Shown: positions 46,333 through 56,020, counted from the first letter of the stretch. The stretch: 64,000 nt of DNA from Flavobacterium pokkalii (GCF_014596575.1 NZ_NASZ01000014.1:1-64000), one strand, 5' to 3'. Program-made: numbers and translations. The notes: generated by a model not told the origin, from the sequence alone.

Positions 46333-47505
46333 TTAATTAAAAGGCAAAACTACCACTTTCTCATTCGCCTTAACATGAGCAATATCATGTGGTATGACAA
46401 TTAAACCATTTGCAATCGAAAAAGTATTCAGCATCGCCGAACTCTGACTCTCTAAAACCGTTACTTTTTCCTCATCATACAAGGCTTTTAAAAATAAGGT
46501 TTTCCCGGATGTATTACTAAAATCGGTATTAATTTTTCGTTTAATTTCCTGCAAATGTATCGCTTCAAATCCCATCATTTTTTTCAATGCAGGCAAAGCA
46601 TACACATAAAAACATGTCAACGACGAAGCCGGATTTCCCGGTAAAGCAAAAACGATTTTGTTTTCTTTTCGACCAAAGAACAAAGGCTTTCCGGGTTTTT
46701 GATTGATTTTATAAAACAACTCCGTTACGCTGTTTTTCAACAAAGCCTCTCTCACATAATCATAATCTCCTACCGAAATTCCGCCGGAAACCAACAATAC
46801 ATCATAATTTTCCAAACAGCTCTCGATAACTATTTTAGTCTTTTTCAAACTGTCTTTTACTTTAAATACCGCTGTTTTCTTAATGCCGATAGTTTTCAAA
46901 GCAGCTTCCAGCATCACTGAGTTACTTTCGTAAATTTTTCCTTTTGGTAATTTTTTTCCAGCTGAAACCAATTCGTTTCCGGTAACCAAAATAGCTACTT
47001 TTGGTTTTTCGTAAACCTTAATTTTGGTTATTCCCAAACTACTCAAATAACCAATAGCCGCAGCTGTAATTACAATATTGGCATCCAAAACCAATTCGCC
47101 TTTTTTAATTTGCTCTCCCTTCGCTCTCACATTTGCGTAAGCGACCGGCATTTTGTCTATTTGCAACAAATTATCGGTAATTCTTGTATACTCCTGCATC
47201 ACCACCGTATCTACATCATCAGGAACAAAAGCACCGGTAAAAATGCGAACCGCTTGATTTTCTTCAATTTTTTCATCTAAAAAATCTCCCGCCTGAGCCG
47301 TTTTTACCACTTCAAACTGATTCAAACCACTATGCGTAAAAGCATATCCATCCATCGCCGACTGGCGGAAAGGAGGCATATTTATAGGAGAATAAACAGC
47401 TTCTGCCAAAACAAATCCCAGTGATTTACTCACTTTGATTTTTGAGATTGGCATTTTGCAACTATTCTCAGCTATTATCTTTAAAGCATCGGCTACCTGA
47501 ATCAT
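46333..47505 (-). CDS. moeA: Molybdopterin molybdenumtransferase
   Basis: The 390-residue MoeA inserts molybdate into adenylated molybdopterin. Conserved blocks include NMPPFRQSAMDGYAF, VRIFTGAFVPDDVDTVVMQEY, VAILVTGNELVSAGKKLPKGKIYESNS, VLLVSGGISVGDYDYVREAL and FALPGNPASSLTCFYVY. It is the first gene of the Moco operon; the palindrome and promoter box just upstream control the whole set. Confidence 0.96.
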   Translation of the reverse strand: MIQVADALKIIAENSCKMPISKIKVSKSLGFVLAEAVYSPINMPPFRQSAMDGYAFTHSGLNQFEVVKTAQAGDFLDEKIEENQAVRIFTGAFVPDDVDTVVMQEYTRITDNLLQIDKMPVAYANVRAKGEQIKKGELVLDANIVITAAAIGYLSSLGITKIKVYEKPKVAILVTGNELVSAGKKLPKGKIYESNSVMLEAALKTIGIKKTAVFKVKDSLKKTKIVIESCLENYDVLLVSGGISVGDYDYVREALLKNSVTELFYKINQKPGKPLFFGRKENKIVFALPGNPASSLTCFYVYALPALKKMMGFEAIHLQEIKRKINTDFSNTSGKTLFLKALYDEEKVTVLESQSSAMLNTFSIANGLIVIPHDIAHVKANEKVVVLPFN

Positions 47506-47524
47506 AAAACTTAAATTTTAAAAA

Positions 47525-47559
47525 CTAAGTATTAATACTTAGCAAATATACGTAATTTT
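47525..47559 (-). promoter_or_regulatory. Perfect 18-bp palindrome and promoter of the Moco operon
   Basis: CTAAGTATTAATACTTAG (47525-47542) is a perfect palindrome. On the minus strand it follows directly after TATATTTG (47543-47550), a -7 box, so it would overlap the transcription start and lies 20 bp before the moeA ATG. Adjacent AAAATTACGTATATTT (minus strand, 47544-47559) recurs upstream of rocD. Confidence 0.65.
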
Positions 47560-47723
47560 ATTTAGTGCCACTAAAAAAAGAGTTTCTAAAGCGGCGAAAT
47601 ACAGCATTGGAAATTAATTAGCCATAAATTGCGAAAAAAATAATCTTTAATTCGTTTTAATGTTAAATCTACAATCCAAACTTAGCAGAATTGTTATAAA
47701 ATTCTAACAATTGAGGCAAAAAA

Positions 47724-48686
47724 TCATTCGAAAGGCAGAATTAATGAAGAGGTAATTTGTTCCAAAACCTCAAAAGCAGCCTCAGCCATTTTATTTCCTT
47801 TGGTATCTAAAAGCGGATTGATTTCGCAAACTTCGACACAAACTACTTTTCGCGAAGCAATAATCTGATTAATAATGGCTATAATTTCATATTGATCAAA
47901 ACCTTTGGAAACCGGCGTTCCGGTACCGTTAGAAATCAAATCACAATCCATAGAATCCACATCAAAAGACACATAAATCATATCACAATGAATTAACTGT
48001 GCCAGGGCTCTTTCTACACAATTCTCCAAACCTTTGTAACGCACTTCCTCCACTTTGAAATTCTTAATACCTAATTCGGCTATTTGAATATCTTCGGCTT
48101 CCTCAGTATCGCGAACTCCAAAATAAATCAAATGTTCCGGATCTAATTTAGCGCCTTCAATCCCGATATTTTTAAGTTCTTCCCAATGTTGCTGCGTTTC
48201 CTGAATAACCTCATTTATCTTACATTTGCGATTATCAAATCCCAAAGCCGCCGCCAATGGCATTCCGTGGATATTTCCGGAAGGAGATGTATAAGGAGAA
48301 TGCAAATCGGCATGGGCATCAATCCAAATTACTCCTAAAGTTTTATCCGGATACTCTGCTTTGATTCCGCTTATAGTTCCTAATGCTGATGAATGATCAC
48401 CTGACAGAACAATTGGAAAAAAATGAGCTTCCAAATTGCGTTTTACGGCATAAGAAACCCGTGTACATTGCTCTAAAACAAATTCAATTCTTTTGGCAAA
48501 TGTATTTTGAGTCTTATCATAAATGGTCTCATTATGAGTTTTGACATCTTCAAAAGTATATTGATTAAAATAATCGCTTCCTCCATTAATCGCAGCAATC
48601 TCCAAGGCATCAATGCCTAAATCAGAACCACGTGCGCGACCTCCTATATCAGAGCGGTTTTTTATCAATTTAATAAGCCGTTCCAT
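47724..48686 (-). CDS. rocF: Arginase family protein
   Basis: The 320-residue ureohydrolase has the manganese motifs of the arginase/agmatinase/formiminoglutamase family: LSGDHSSALG, WIDAHADLHSP with GNIHGMPLA, and VSFDVDSMDCDLISNGTGTP. A catalytic Glu lies in CVEVCEINPLLD. The gene for ornithine aminotransferase precedes it by 5 bp, which favours arginine as substrate: arginine to ornithine and urea. It follows rocD on the same transcript. Confidence 0.88.
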   Translation of the reverse strand: MERLIKLIKNRSDIGGRARGSDLGIDALEIAAINGGSDYFNQYTFEDVKTHNETIYDKTQNTFAKRIEFVLEQCTRVSYAVKRNLEAHFFPIVLSGDHSSALGTISGIKAEYPDKTLGVIWIDAHADLHSPYTSPSGNIHGMPLAAALGFDNRKCKINEVIQETQQHWEELKNIGIEGAKLDPEHLIYFGVRDTEEAEDIQIAELGIKNFKVEEVRYKGLENCVERALAQLIHCDMIYVSFDVDSMDCDLISNGTGTPVSKGFDQYEIIAIINQIIASRKVVCVEVCEINPLLDTKGNKMAEAAFEVLEQITSSLILPFE

Positions 48687-48691
48687 AAAAA

Positions 48692-49942
48692 TTATTTAAA
48701 ATCGTTTAGTGCTTTTTCAATAATAGAAAGACAATCCTGAATTTGCTCTTCGGTGATTACTAATGGCGGCGCTAAACGGATTTTGTTTCCATGAGTAGGC
48801 TTAGCCAATAAACCGTAATCCCTGAATTTCAGACAAATTTCCCATGCTAATTCCGATTCTTCATCACAATCAATCACGATAGCATTCAATAATCCTTTTC
48901 CTCTCACAATAGTTACCAAAGGATTTTTGGCTGCAATATCACTTAGTCCTTTTCGTAAAAGCACTCCTAAACGTTCCGCGTTTTCGGCTAATTTTTCATT
49001 TTTTATCACTTCTAAGGCCGCCACAGCAACAGCTGCTGCTACCGGATTTCCCCCAAAAGTAGAACCGTGTTGTCCCGGTTTAATAACATCCATAATAGAA
49101 TTATTAGCTAAAACCGCCGAAACCGGATATACTCCGCCTGAAAGTGCTTTCCCTAAAATTAATATATCCGGCTGTACATTTTCATGATGCACCGCCAATA
49201 ATTTTCCGGTACGGGCAATTCCCGTTTGTACCTCATCAGCAATAAATAAAACATTATGTTTTTCACATAAAGCTTTGGCTTTCGCCAAATAACCTTCGCT
49301 CGGCACATAAACTCCGGCTTCTCCCTGAATAGGTTCTACTAAAAATCCGGCGATATTTTTAGACGATTCCAATGCTTTTTCCAAAGCTTCGATATTGTCA
49401 TATTCAATTTTAATAAATCCATCAGTGAACGGGCCAAAACTTTTTCGCGCCGTTTCATCATTTGAAAACGAAATAATCGTAGTCGTTCTTCCGTGAAAAT
49501 TATTTTCACAAACAATAATCTGCGCCTGATTTTCGGCAATTCCTTTTACTTCATACGCCCATTTTCGGCATAATTTCAAGGCGGTTTCAACGGCTTCCGC
49601 ACCAGTATTCATTGGCAAAACCTTATCAAAACCAAAATAATTCGTCACATATTCTTCATAAACGCCCAATTGGTCGTTATAAAAAGCACGGGAAGTCAAA
49701 GTCAACTTTTGAGCCTGTTGCACCATTGCCCCCACAATTTCAGGATGACAATGTCCTTGATTCACAGCCGAATATGCCGATAAAAAATCATAATATTTTT
49801 TTCCGTCCACATCCCAAACAAATACTCCTTCTCCTTTTTCAAGAACTACCGGCAACGGATGATAATTGTGAGCACCATAATTATTTTCTTTATTGATTAA
49901 AGCTTCTGACTTTGACGATAGCATTTGTTGTATTTGTTCCAT
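48692..49942 (-). CDS. rocD: Ornithine--oxo-acid transaminase
   Basis: The 416-residue PLP enzyme moves the delta-amino group of ornithine to an oxo acid, giving glutamate semialdehyde. The motifs are [91 protein letters not shown] and the PLP lysine in [17 protein letters not shown]. It is the first gene of the two-gene arginine-degradation unit. Confidence 0.95.
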   Translation of the reverse strand: MEQIQQMLSSKSEALINKENNYGAHNYHPLPVVLEKGEGVFVWDVDGKKYYDFLSAYSAVNQGHCHPEIVGAMVQQAQKLTLTSRAFYNDQLGVYEEYVTNYFGFDKVLPMNTGAEAVETALKLCRKWAYEVKGIAENQAQIIVCENNFHGRTTTIISFSNDETARKSFGPFTDGFIKIEYDNIEALEKALESSKNIAGFLVEPIQGEAGVYVPSEGYLAKAKALCEKHNVLFIADEVQTGIARTGKLLAVHHENVQPDILILGKALSGGVYPVSAVLANNSIMDVIKPGQHGSTFGGNPVAAAVAVAALEVIKNEKLAENAERLGVLLRKGLSDIAAKNPLVTIVRGKGLLNAIVIDCDEESELAWEICLKFRDYGLLAKPTHGNKIRLAPPLVITEEQIQDCLSIIEKALNDFK

Positions 49943-50158
49943 GATATTTATATTAATTCTAATATTACAAAATTACGTATATTTTATTGCCTTTCAAAAC
50001 CTTAATAAGTTACTCAAAAAGTAAACAAACCCGCCGTTTTTCAAAGTTTTTGTATAATTCCGAGCAAAGTTTTTTTCGGCTTCAAAAAATCAATTTTTTA
50101 TTAGATTAATTTTCAGATATTTGTATTTATGCCTTATCTAACTTCTAGTATTTACAGA

Positions 50159-51175
50159 ATGAAAAAAATAATTTTACTCCTTGTTTTCAGCGGTATTGCA
50201 TCCTGTCAGGGAACTAAAGATGTTGCAGCAAAAAACACATTAAATCCCACAAAATATATTAATTCCATCACTGCCGACGAACTCAAAACACATTTGTATA
50301 TCGTAGCAAGTGATTCTATGGAAGGAAGAGAAACTGGTTCGGTGGGACAAAAAAGAGCCGGAAAATATCTTATTAGTCAATATCAAAAAGATAAAATTCC
50401 TTTTCCAAAAGGCGCGCAAAACTATTACCAGCACATTCCTTCGGCTTTTTTAAATAGTCGTAAAAATGAAAATCTACCGGATTCGGAAAACATTTGGGCA
50501 TTTATTGAAGGTTCGGAAAAACCGGAGGAAATCATTGTTATTTCGGCACATTACGATCATGTGGGAACTAAAAACAATGCAGTTTTTTATGGCGCCGATG
50601 ACGATGGCTCCGGAACTGTAGCCCTGCTCGAAATTGCTCAGGCATTCAAAATTGCTAAAAAAGAAGGTCATGGTCCCAAGCGTTCGGTTTTAATTCTTCA
50701 TGTTACCGGAGAAGAACACGGTTTACACGGCTCTCGCTATTATACCGAAAATCCTTTGTTTCCCATAAAAAATACCGTTGCCGATATTAATATTGACATG
50801 ATAGGACGCCGCGATGATTTCCATACTAATTCCAGCAATTATGTGTATTTAATTGGTGCCGACCGCCTTTCGAGCGAATTGGATGAAATTTGTAAAACAG
50901 TTAATGACAAATATGTCCATTTAGATTTAGATTACAAATACAATGCATTGAACGATCCTAATAATTTTTATCGTCGTTCCGATCATTATAATTTTGCGGC
51001 TTTAGGCATTCCTTCGGTTTTTATTTTTAACGGAACTCACGCTGATTACCACCGAAAAACCGACACTCCGGATAAAATTGAATATAATGCTTTAGCCAAA
51101 AGAACTCAACTGGCTTTTGCAATTGCCTGGGAATTAGCCAACCGAGAAAACCGAATTGTAGCGGATAAAAAGTAA
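50159..51175 (+). CDS. M28-family metallopeptidase, lipoprotein
   Basis: The ATG at 50159 is chosen (338 aa) because it opens with a lipoprotein signal (KKIILLLVFSGIASC, lipidated Cys16); ten extra residues upstream do not fit a signal peptide. The zinc site is visible in VISAHYDHVGT, YGADDDGSGTVALLEIA and HVTGEEHGLHGSRYY, with NIDMIGRRDDF and the His of GTHADYHRKTDT completing it. It probably trims peptides on the inner or outer membrane. Transcribed alone, with a terminator 22 bp downstream. Confidence 0.92.
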   Translation: MKKIILLLVFSGIASCQGTKDVAAKNTLNPTKYINSITADELKTHLYIVASDSMEGRETGSVGQKRAGKYLISQYQKDKIPFPKGAQNYYQHIPSAFLNSRKNENLPDSENIWAFIEGSEKPEEIIVISAHYDHVGTKNNAVFYGADDDGSGTVALLEIAQAFKIAKKEGHGPKRSVLILHVTGEEHGLHGSRYYTENPLFPIKNTVADINIDMIGRRDDFHTNSSNYVYLIGADRLSSELDEICKTVNDKYVHLDLDYKYNALNDPNNFYRRSDHYNFAALGIPSVFIFNGTHADYHRKTDTPDKIEYNALAKRTQLAFAIAWELANRENRIVADKK

Positions 51176-51197
51176 ACAACTTATTTTTATAAATAAT

Positions 51198-51252
51198 AAA
51201 AATGGATAAAATGCATTATCTGCTTTTATCCATTTTTCATTTTTTATCTTTG
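51198..51252 (+). terminator. Terminator of the M28 gene followed by a promoter box
   Basis: A 14 bp stem (AAAAATGGATAAAA with TTTTATCCATTTTT, 51198-51237) around a 12-base loop ends the M28 transcript. TATCTTTG at 51245-51252 fits TAnnTTTG and serves the phosphatase gene at 51281. Confidence 0.75.
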
Positions 51253-51280
51253 TTCCAAACTTCTTATTTAAAAATCAAAA

Positions 51281-51931
51281 ATGAAATTTAAAGCCGTACT
51301 ATTTGACTTAGACGGAACCTTAGTCAATTCCTTAAAAGACATCGCCGATTCTATTAATAAAGTATTACAAGAAAACAACTTACCTACGCACAGTTACGAA
51401 GTAGTCAATAATTTTATTGGCAGCGGACTTCGGGTTTTGGTAACCAAAGCACTTCCGGAAAGCTATCGAAATGAAGAAAATATTGAAAACTATTTTCAGG
51501 CGATGATGAGCAACTACCGCGAAAACTGCACCAACAAAACTTATGCTTACGAAGGAATTCCGGAACTTTTAAAGGAATTAAAATCCAAAAATATAAAACT
51601 GGCTATTTTATCCAATAAAGCAGATGAATTGACCAAAAAAATTGGAGAAACTTTGTTTCCTAATTATTTCGAAATTGTGATGGGTTTGAAAAGTGAATTG
51701 ACCAAAAAACCAAATCCAATTGCAGCGATAGAAATCAGTCAGGACTTGGGTTTTTCTCCTGAAGAATTCCTGTATGTTGGCGATTCCGGAATTGATATGC
51801 AAACCGCCCAAAATGCCAAAATGCATGCTGTAGGCGTACTTTGGGGCTATCGTCCAAAAGAAGAATTGCTTGCCGAAGGTGCACAATCTATCATCAGTCA
51901 TCCTTCGGAACTAATGGCACTTTTAAACTAA
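51281..51931 (+). CDS. HAD-family phosphatase, phosphoglycolate phosphatase-like
   Basis: The 216-residue protein has the HAD motifs: catalytic Asp in LFDLDGTLVNSLKDI, Ser in LAILSNKAD, Lys in TKKPNPIA and the acidic pair in YVGDSGIDMQTA. The small helical cap and the length match phosphoglycolate phosphatases, which clear 2-phosphoglycolate, but substrate range in this family is wide. It begins a three-gene plus-strand unit, 16 bp before the next HAD gene. Confidence 0.88.
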   Translation: MKFKAVLFDLDGTLVNSLKDIADSINKVLQENNLPTHSYEVVNNFIGSGLRVLVTKALPESYRNEENIENYFQAMMSNYRENCTNKTYAYEGIPELLKELKSKNIKLAILSNKADELTKKIGETLFPNYFEIVMGLKSELTKKPNPIAAIEISQDLGFSPEEFLYVGDSGIDMQTAQNAKMHAVGVLWGYRPKEELLAEGAQSIISHPSELMALLN

Positions 51932-51947
51932 GATTCAGACTAAAATT

Positions 51948-52583
51948 ATGAAATACAAATGCATCATTTTTGACTGCGATGGCGTTTTGGTCGATAGCGA
52001 AGCGATTTCTATTGGTACTTTGGTTACTATGGCGGAAGCGCATGGTGCCAAAATTGACCTCAATTATGCCCATCAGTTGTTTTTAGGAAAATCACTCGAA
52101 TTTTGTTTTGATTATATTGCCGAAACTGCTAATAAAAAATTACCGGAAACTTTTGAAGAAGAGTTCAGAGAACGCACTTTTGAAGCTTTTAAAAACGAAC
52201 TGCAACCCATAAAAGGAATTCACGAATTACTGGCTAAAATAAAAGTTCCAATTGGCGTAGCTTCCAATGGTCCTGCCGATAAAATAAAACTCAATCTAAC
52301 CACCACAAAATTGATTGATAAATTTAACGGAAATATCTTTAGTGCTTACGATATTAACAGCTGGAAACCCAATCCCGAATTGTATCTTCATGCTGCTAAA
52401 ACCATGGGATTTGAAGTAAAAGACTGTGTAATTATCGAAGACAGTCCTGCCGGAGTTCAGGCGGCTCTAAGGGGTGGTTTTGATGTTTTTGGTTTTACGA
52501 ATCATGCGAATTTAGATGCCTTACAGCAAATGAATATTCCGCTTTTTGACGATATGAAAAACTTAGAATTACTTTTAAAATAA
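51948..52583 (+). CDS. HAD-family hydrolase, beta-phosphoglucomutase-like
   Basis: The 211-residue protein is a second HAD enzyme with IFDCDGVLVDSEAISIGTL, VGVASNGPADKI-like motif II, KPNPELYLHAAKTMGF and VIIEDSPAGVQAALRGGF. The EDSPAGV motif is typical of the beta-phosphoglucomutase/DOG-phosphatase branch. It might act on sugar phosphates. It lies 16 bp after the first HAD gene and 11 bp before the DUF1697 gene. Confidence 0.88.
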   Translation: MKYKCIIFDCDGVLVDSEAISIGTLVTMAEAHGAKIDLNYAHQLFLGKSLEFCFDYIAETANKKLPETFEEEFRERTFEAFKNELQPIKGIHELLAKIKVPIGVASNGPADKIKLNLTTTKLIDKFNGNIFSAYDINSWKPNPELYLHAAKTMGFEVKDCVIIEDSPAGVQAALRGGFDVFGFTNHANLDALQQMNIPLFDDMKNLELLLK

Positions 52584-52594
52584 AACACCTAAAA

Positions 52595-53143
52595 ATGACA
52601 ACACATTTGGCTCTTCTTCGCGGTATCAACGTTTCCGGACACAACATGATGAAAATGGATGCCTTGCAAAAAATGCTCGAAAACATGGGGTTTATTAATG
52701 TGAAAACCTACATCCAAACCGGAAATGTTTTTGTTACCACCGAAGAAGAAAATCCGGCTGCTGTGGGTTTCAAAATCAAGCAGGAAATTTTCAAAACTTT
52801 TGGTCATGATGTGCCTATTGTGGTAATTAATAAAGATGATTTAACAGCCTGCCAGCAAAACAATCCTTTTTTGAAAGAAAAAAATGTGGATACCAAAAAA
52901 CTATATGTTGCCTTCGTTTCGATGGAATTACACAAAGACCGCATTCACGACCTTAAAATGAGCGCTGTAAAACCGGATGAAGTACATATTGACCAAAACC
53001 GGATTTTTATTAAATATGCTGTTTCGGCTGGAAAAACAAGATTAGACCAAAAATACATTGAGAAAAAACTCAATCTTACTGCTACAATACGAAACTGGAA
53101 TACGGTAACCCATTTACTAAAAATGTATGAAGAAACCGAATGA
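52595..53143 (+). CDS. DUF1697-family protein
   Basis: The 182-residue protein begins with the DUF1697 signature HLALLRGINVSGHNMMKMDALQ, followed by GFINVKTYIQTGNVFV, and ends with ATIRNWNTVTHLLKM, the usual end of the family. The family has no established function. It closes the three-gene unit with the two HAD enzymes. Confidence 0.88.
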   Translation: MTTHLALLRGINVSGHNMMKMDALQKMLENMGFINVKTYIQTGNVFVTTEEENPAAVGFKIKQEIFKTFGHDVPIVVINKDDLTACQQNNPFLKEKNVDTKKLYVAFVSMELHKDRIHDLKMSAVKPDEVHIDQNRIFIKYAVSAGKTRLDQKYIEKKLNLTATIRNWNTVTHLLKMYEETE

Positions 53144-53270
53144 AAAAATATTTTTGACTACGAATTTAGTATAATTTTATTCTTAAAAATAAGAATCTTT
53201 CAAAAAGCAGTGCTGCAATTTCTAAATCCATAAAAGTGACTCAAACTAAGTAATTCAATCTTTTAAAAAT

Positions 53271-53301
53271 ACGTATTAATACTTATTTTTAATTACATTT
53301 G
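53271..53301 (+). promoter_or_regulatory. Operator-like site and promoter of the FNR-like gene
   Basis: ACGTATTAATACTT (53271-53284) is followed by TACATTTG (53294-53301), a -7 box. The site matches those upstream of the nitrate reductase and moeA genes, so the regulator may control itself. Confidence 0.6.
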
Positions 53302-53343
53302 TTCTAATTAAAACCGAGTTCAACTCATCAATACCAAGAACAA

Positions 53344-54042
53344 ATGAGAGGAATTACCACAGAATGTACGAACTGCATCAACACCAATTGCTTTATCAAA
53401 AAGCATCTGCATCTGGAAAAAATGCAGGATTTTGTACTGGAAAAAACCAACTATACCTGCAAAAAGGGGCAACAATTCATGATTGAAGGAGCGCCTATTC
53501 AAGGTTTATATTTTATTCAAAAAGGTAAAGCTAAAGTACTTAAAACAGGAATTTACGGCAAAGAACAAATTGTTCGTCTTTGTAGTGATGGAGATACCAT
53601 TGGTTTTAGAGGATTTGGAACCAGTAATCGCTACCTGATTGCCGCTTCAGCAATTGAAGATACTGTTTTGTGTAATTTCAGTAACGATGTCATGTATTCT
53701 ATTCTAAAATCAATTCCTGAATTCACCTATGACATGATGCTTTTTTATGCAGAAGAATTGAACAAAAGCGAAAACAGAGTGAAAAAAATTGCTCAAATGA
53801 ATGTTCGCGAAAGAGTCATTGATATTTTGCTTTATTTACTTAAAAAATTCGGCCACACTAATAGTTTACTCAACATCAATCTTTCCCGAAAAGAAATCGC
53901 CGATTTTGCCGGAACGACTGACGAACAGGTTACCCGAATTCTTTCGAGCCTTAAAAAAGAAGGCATTATCAAAATTGTCAATAAAAAAATTGGTTTAATA
54001 CAAGTTGATAAATTAAATGCTGAAATTATTGAGCACAAATAA
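53344..54042 (+). CDS. FNR-like Crp-family transcription regulator
   Basis: The 232-residue protein has an N-terminal Cys cluster (Cys8, Cys11, Cys16 in ECTNCINTNC) as in FNR, where three such Cys and one internal Cys hold an oxygen-sensing [4Fe-4S] cluster; candidates for the fourth are Cys39 and later ones. The cyclic-nucleotide-binding fold spans about residues 30-145 (GAPIQGLYFIQKGKAKV). The C-terminal helix-turn-helix is KEIADFAGTTDEQVTRILSSLKKEGII. It likely responds to oxygen and binds the palindrome found at its own promoter and near the nitrate genes; that link is inference. Confidence 0.85.
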   Translation: MRGITTECTNCINTNCFIKKHLHLEKMQDFVLEKTNYTCKKGQQFMIEGAPIQGLYFIQKGKAKVLKTGIYGKEQIVRLCSDGDTIGFRGFGTSNRYLIAASAIEDTVLCNFSNDVMYSILKSIPEFTYDMMLFYAEELNKSENRVKKIAQMNVRERVIDILLYLLKKFGHTNSLLNINLSRKEIADFAGTTDEQVTRILSSLKKEGIIKIVNKKIGLIQVDKLNAEIIEHK

Positions 54043-54043
54043 A

Positions 54044-55093
54044 TCAGGACAAGCTTTTTAAAATTGCTTTTCGTTTTATTTTTCCGCTTTCGGTAACTTC
54101 AAAATTAGGCACAAAAAAGACCGCTTTGGGTTTTTCGTATTTATCTAATGTTTCAAAAATAGTTTCGGCTAATTCCTTTTTTTCGCCTTCGATAACTAAA
54201 ACTAACTTTTCTCCTAAAACCGCATCCGGAATTCCGCCGACAAAAAAACGTTCGTTAATGAACGGACTTAATTTTTCTTCAATTTTTTCAGGAATTAATT
54301 TGACTCCGCCACTGTTTACCACATTGTCAATGCGTCCCAAAAGCACAAACTGATCTTCATTGATAATTTTGACCAAATCGTTAGTAAACAAACGTTCGTC
54401 ACTAACCAAAGGAGCATCAATAACCAAACATTCTCTCTCATCCTGCGAAATATTCACATGTGGCAAAACCGAAAAAGCTTCCACTCCAATTTTTCTGGCG
54501 GCAATATGCGTGATAGTTTCGGTCATGCCGTAAGTTTCATAAACTTTGGTTTTAATTCCCTGAAGTTTTTGCTCTAAGGTACTATCCGTTTTAGCACCGC
54601 CTATGATTAGTTTTTTTACTTTATAGAATTCTTTTAAGGAATTTTGAACCTGTAAAGGCACCATCGCTACAAAATCATATTCTTTGTTCAGCTGAGCCAA
54701 TGGATTCGAATTAGGTGCGACAACATCAATGGCTAAGCCCAGAATAAAACTTCTAACCAACATCATTTTTCCGGCAATAAACTGAATTGGCAAACAACAC
54801 AAAGCGGTATCTCCTGGTTTTAATTCAAAAAAATCGCCTGTTGCCAAAGCCGAATTCACCAATGCCTGTTTGTTTTTCCTTATGATTTTAGGAGTCCCCG
54901 TCGTTCCTGAAGTTTGTAAATCAATAAAAGATCTGTCATCAAACCAATCCAATAAAAATTCACCCATGGCTTTTTCGTGCGCATCTCCTTCTTTTATCAA
55001 ATAATAAGCCGCTACCCGCAAGCCAATACTGTCAAAATGAGTACCATTTAATTTAAAAAAATTGTGAATGTTTTTATAAGTCACTTTTCTCAT
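54044..55093 (-). CDS. menE: o-Succinylbenzoate--CoA ligase-like AMP-binding protein
   Basis: The 349-residue protein is a short AMP-binding ligase with the ATP motif LQTSGTTGTPKIIRKNKQAL, VYETYGMTETITHIAAR and the final Lys-bearing VTESGKIKRKAIL. Its small size and the presence of menA-D in the window support MenE, which makes o-succinylbenzoyl-CoA. It converges with the FNR-like gene with one base between stops and no hairpin. It starts 3 bp after the CPBP protease gene. Confidence 0.85.
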   Translation of the reverse strand: MRKVTYKNIHNFFKLNGTHFDSIGLRVAAYYLIKEGDAHEKAMGEFLLDWFDDRSFIDLQTSGTTGTPKIIRKNKQALVNSALATGDFFELKPGDTALCCLPIQFIAGKMMLVRSFILGLAIDVVAPNSNPLAQLNKEYDFVAMVPLQVQNSLKEFYKVKKLIIGGAKTDSTLEQKLQGIKTKVYETYGMTETITHIAARKIGVEAFSVLPHVNISQDERECLVIDAPLVSDERLFTNDLVKIINEDQFVLLGRIDNVVNSGGVKLIPEKIEEKLSPFINERFFVGGIPDAVLGEKLVLVIEGEKKELAETIFETLDKYEKPKAVFFVPNFEVTESGKIKRKAILKSLS

Positions 55094-55096
55094 GAG

Positions 55097-56020
55097 TTAA
55101 TTATTAAAATGGATTGTTCCTGTTAATTTTTCTTTCCAATTACTCCAGTTGTATTTTCTACTAAAGATAAATAAAAGCAAAGGGTAAACCAATACTACCG
55201 GCATAATAATATCATATCCCGCCTGTGGTTCGGACACATCTTTAAAAACAGAATGTGTTTGAAAAGCCGACCAATCCGATGTTAGCAACAAAGCTCCAAT
55301 AAGATTATTCGCAGCATGAAAACCCAACGCCAGTTCCATTCCTTCATCCATCAGCGTAACAATTCCCAAAAACAATCCCGTCCCTATATAATACACAAAA
55401 ATGATATTCCCTATTTTTGAAACTTCCGGATTAAAAAAATGCATCCCGCCAAAAATCAACGAAGTCATCAATAACGGAAACCATTTATTTTTTGCCAAAT
55501 TTCCAAAACCCTGCATCAAATAACCCCTGAAAACATATTCTTCGGTACTGGTTTGCACGGGAACCAAAAACACAGCAATAATAAATAAAATAGCAAAAGG
55601 AACGGGTTTAAAATCCAAAACATACAATTCGGGATTTAGAAAATGATACACCAAAGTTGAGCCAATGGTAAAAACAGCCCAAAGTCCGAAAGAAAACCAA
55701 ATTCGGCTCCAATCGACTTTTTCTCTGGAAGTAGTCACCGAAAGCAATGTTTGATTATGCAAATACTTCACCACAAAATAAATTCCTGCAAAAGCAAAAA
55801 CAAAAGAAATCAATAATAAAAATAAGGTCAGATTAGCTTCTAAAAAATGCATCATTCCGTCATTTGTTGTCGGATAAGCTTCTCCTGTTGCAAATGTTTT
55901 CCAAATAACCGCAACTAACAAAGGGAGTTGCCCGATAAACGACATTAAAATAATTAATCCTGAACCCAGTAAATATTTCCAAAATTTATTCTCCGAACGA
56001 ATGCCTTGCTCTATAAACAT
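55097..56020 (-). CDS. CPBP-family intramembrane metalloprotease
   Basis: The 307-residue protein has about eight membrane segments and the CPBP/CAAX-protease motifs: EExxxR as STEEYVFRGYLMQG near residue 164, then His in LIFGGMHFFNPE and the later ALGFHAANNLIGAL. Such enzymes cleave membrane proteins or peptides; the target is unknown. Co-transcription with menE is likely from the 3 bp spacing, though no functional link is evident. Confidence 0.88.
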   Translation of the reverse strand: MFIEQGIRSENKFWKYLLGSGLIILMSFIGQLPLLVAVIWKTFATGEAYPTTNDGMMHFLEANLTLFLLLISFVFAFAGIYFVVKYLHNQTLLSVTTSREKVDWSRIWFSFGLWAVFTIGSTLVYHFLNPELYVLDFKPVPFAILFIIAVFLVPVQTSTEEYVFRGYLMQGFGNLAKNKWFPLLMTSLIFGGMHFFNPEVSKIGNIIFVYYIGTGLFLGIVTLMDEGMELALGFHAANNLIGALLLTSDWSAFQTHSVFKDVSEPQAGYDIIMPVVLVYPLLLFIFSRKYNWSNWKEKLTGTIHFNN

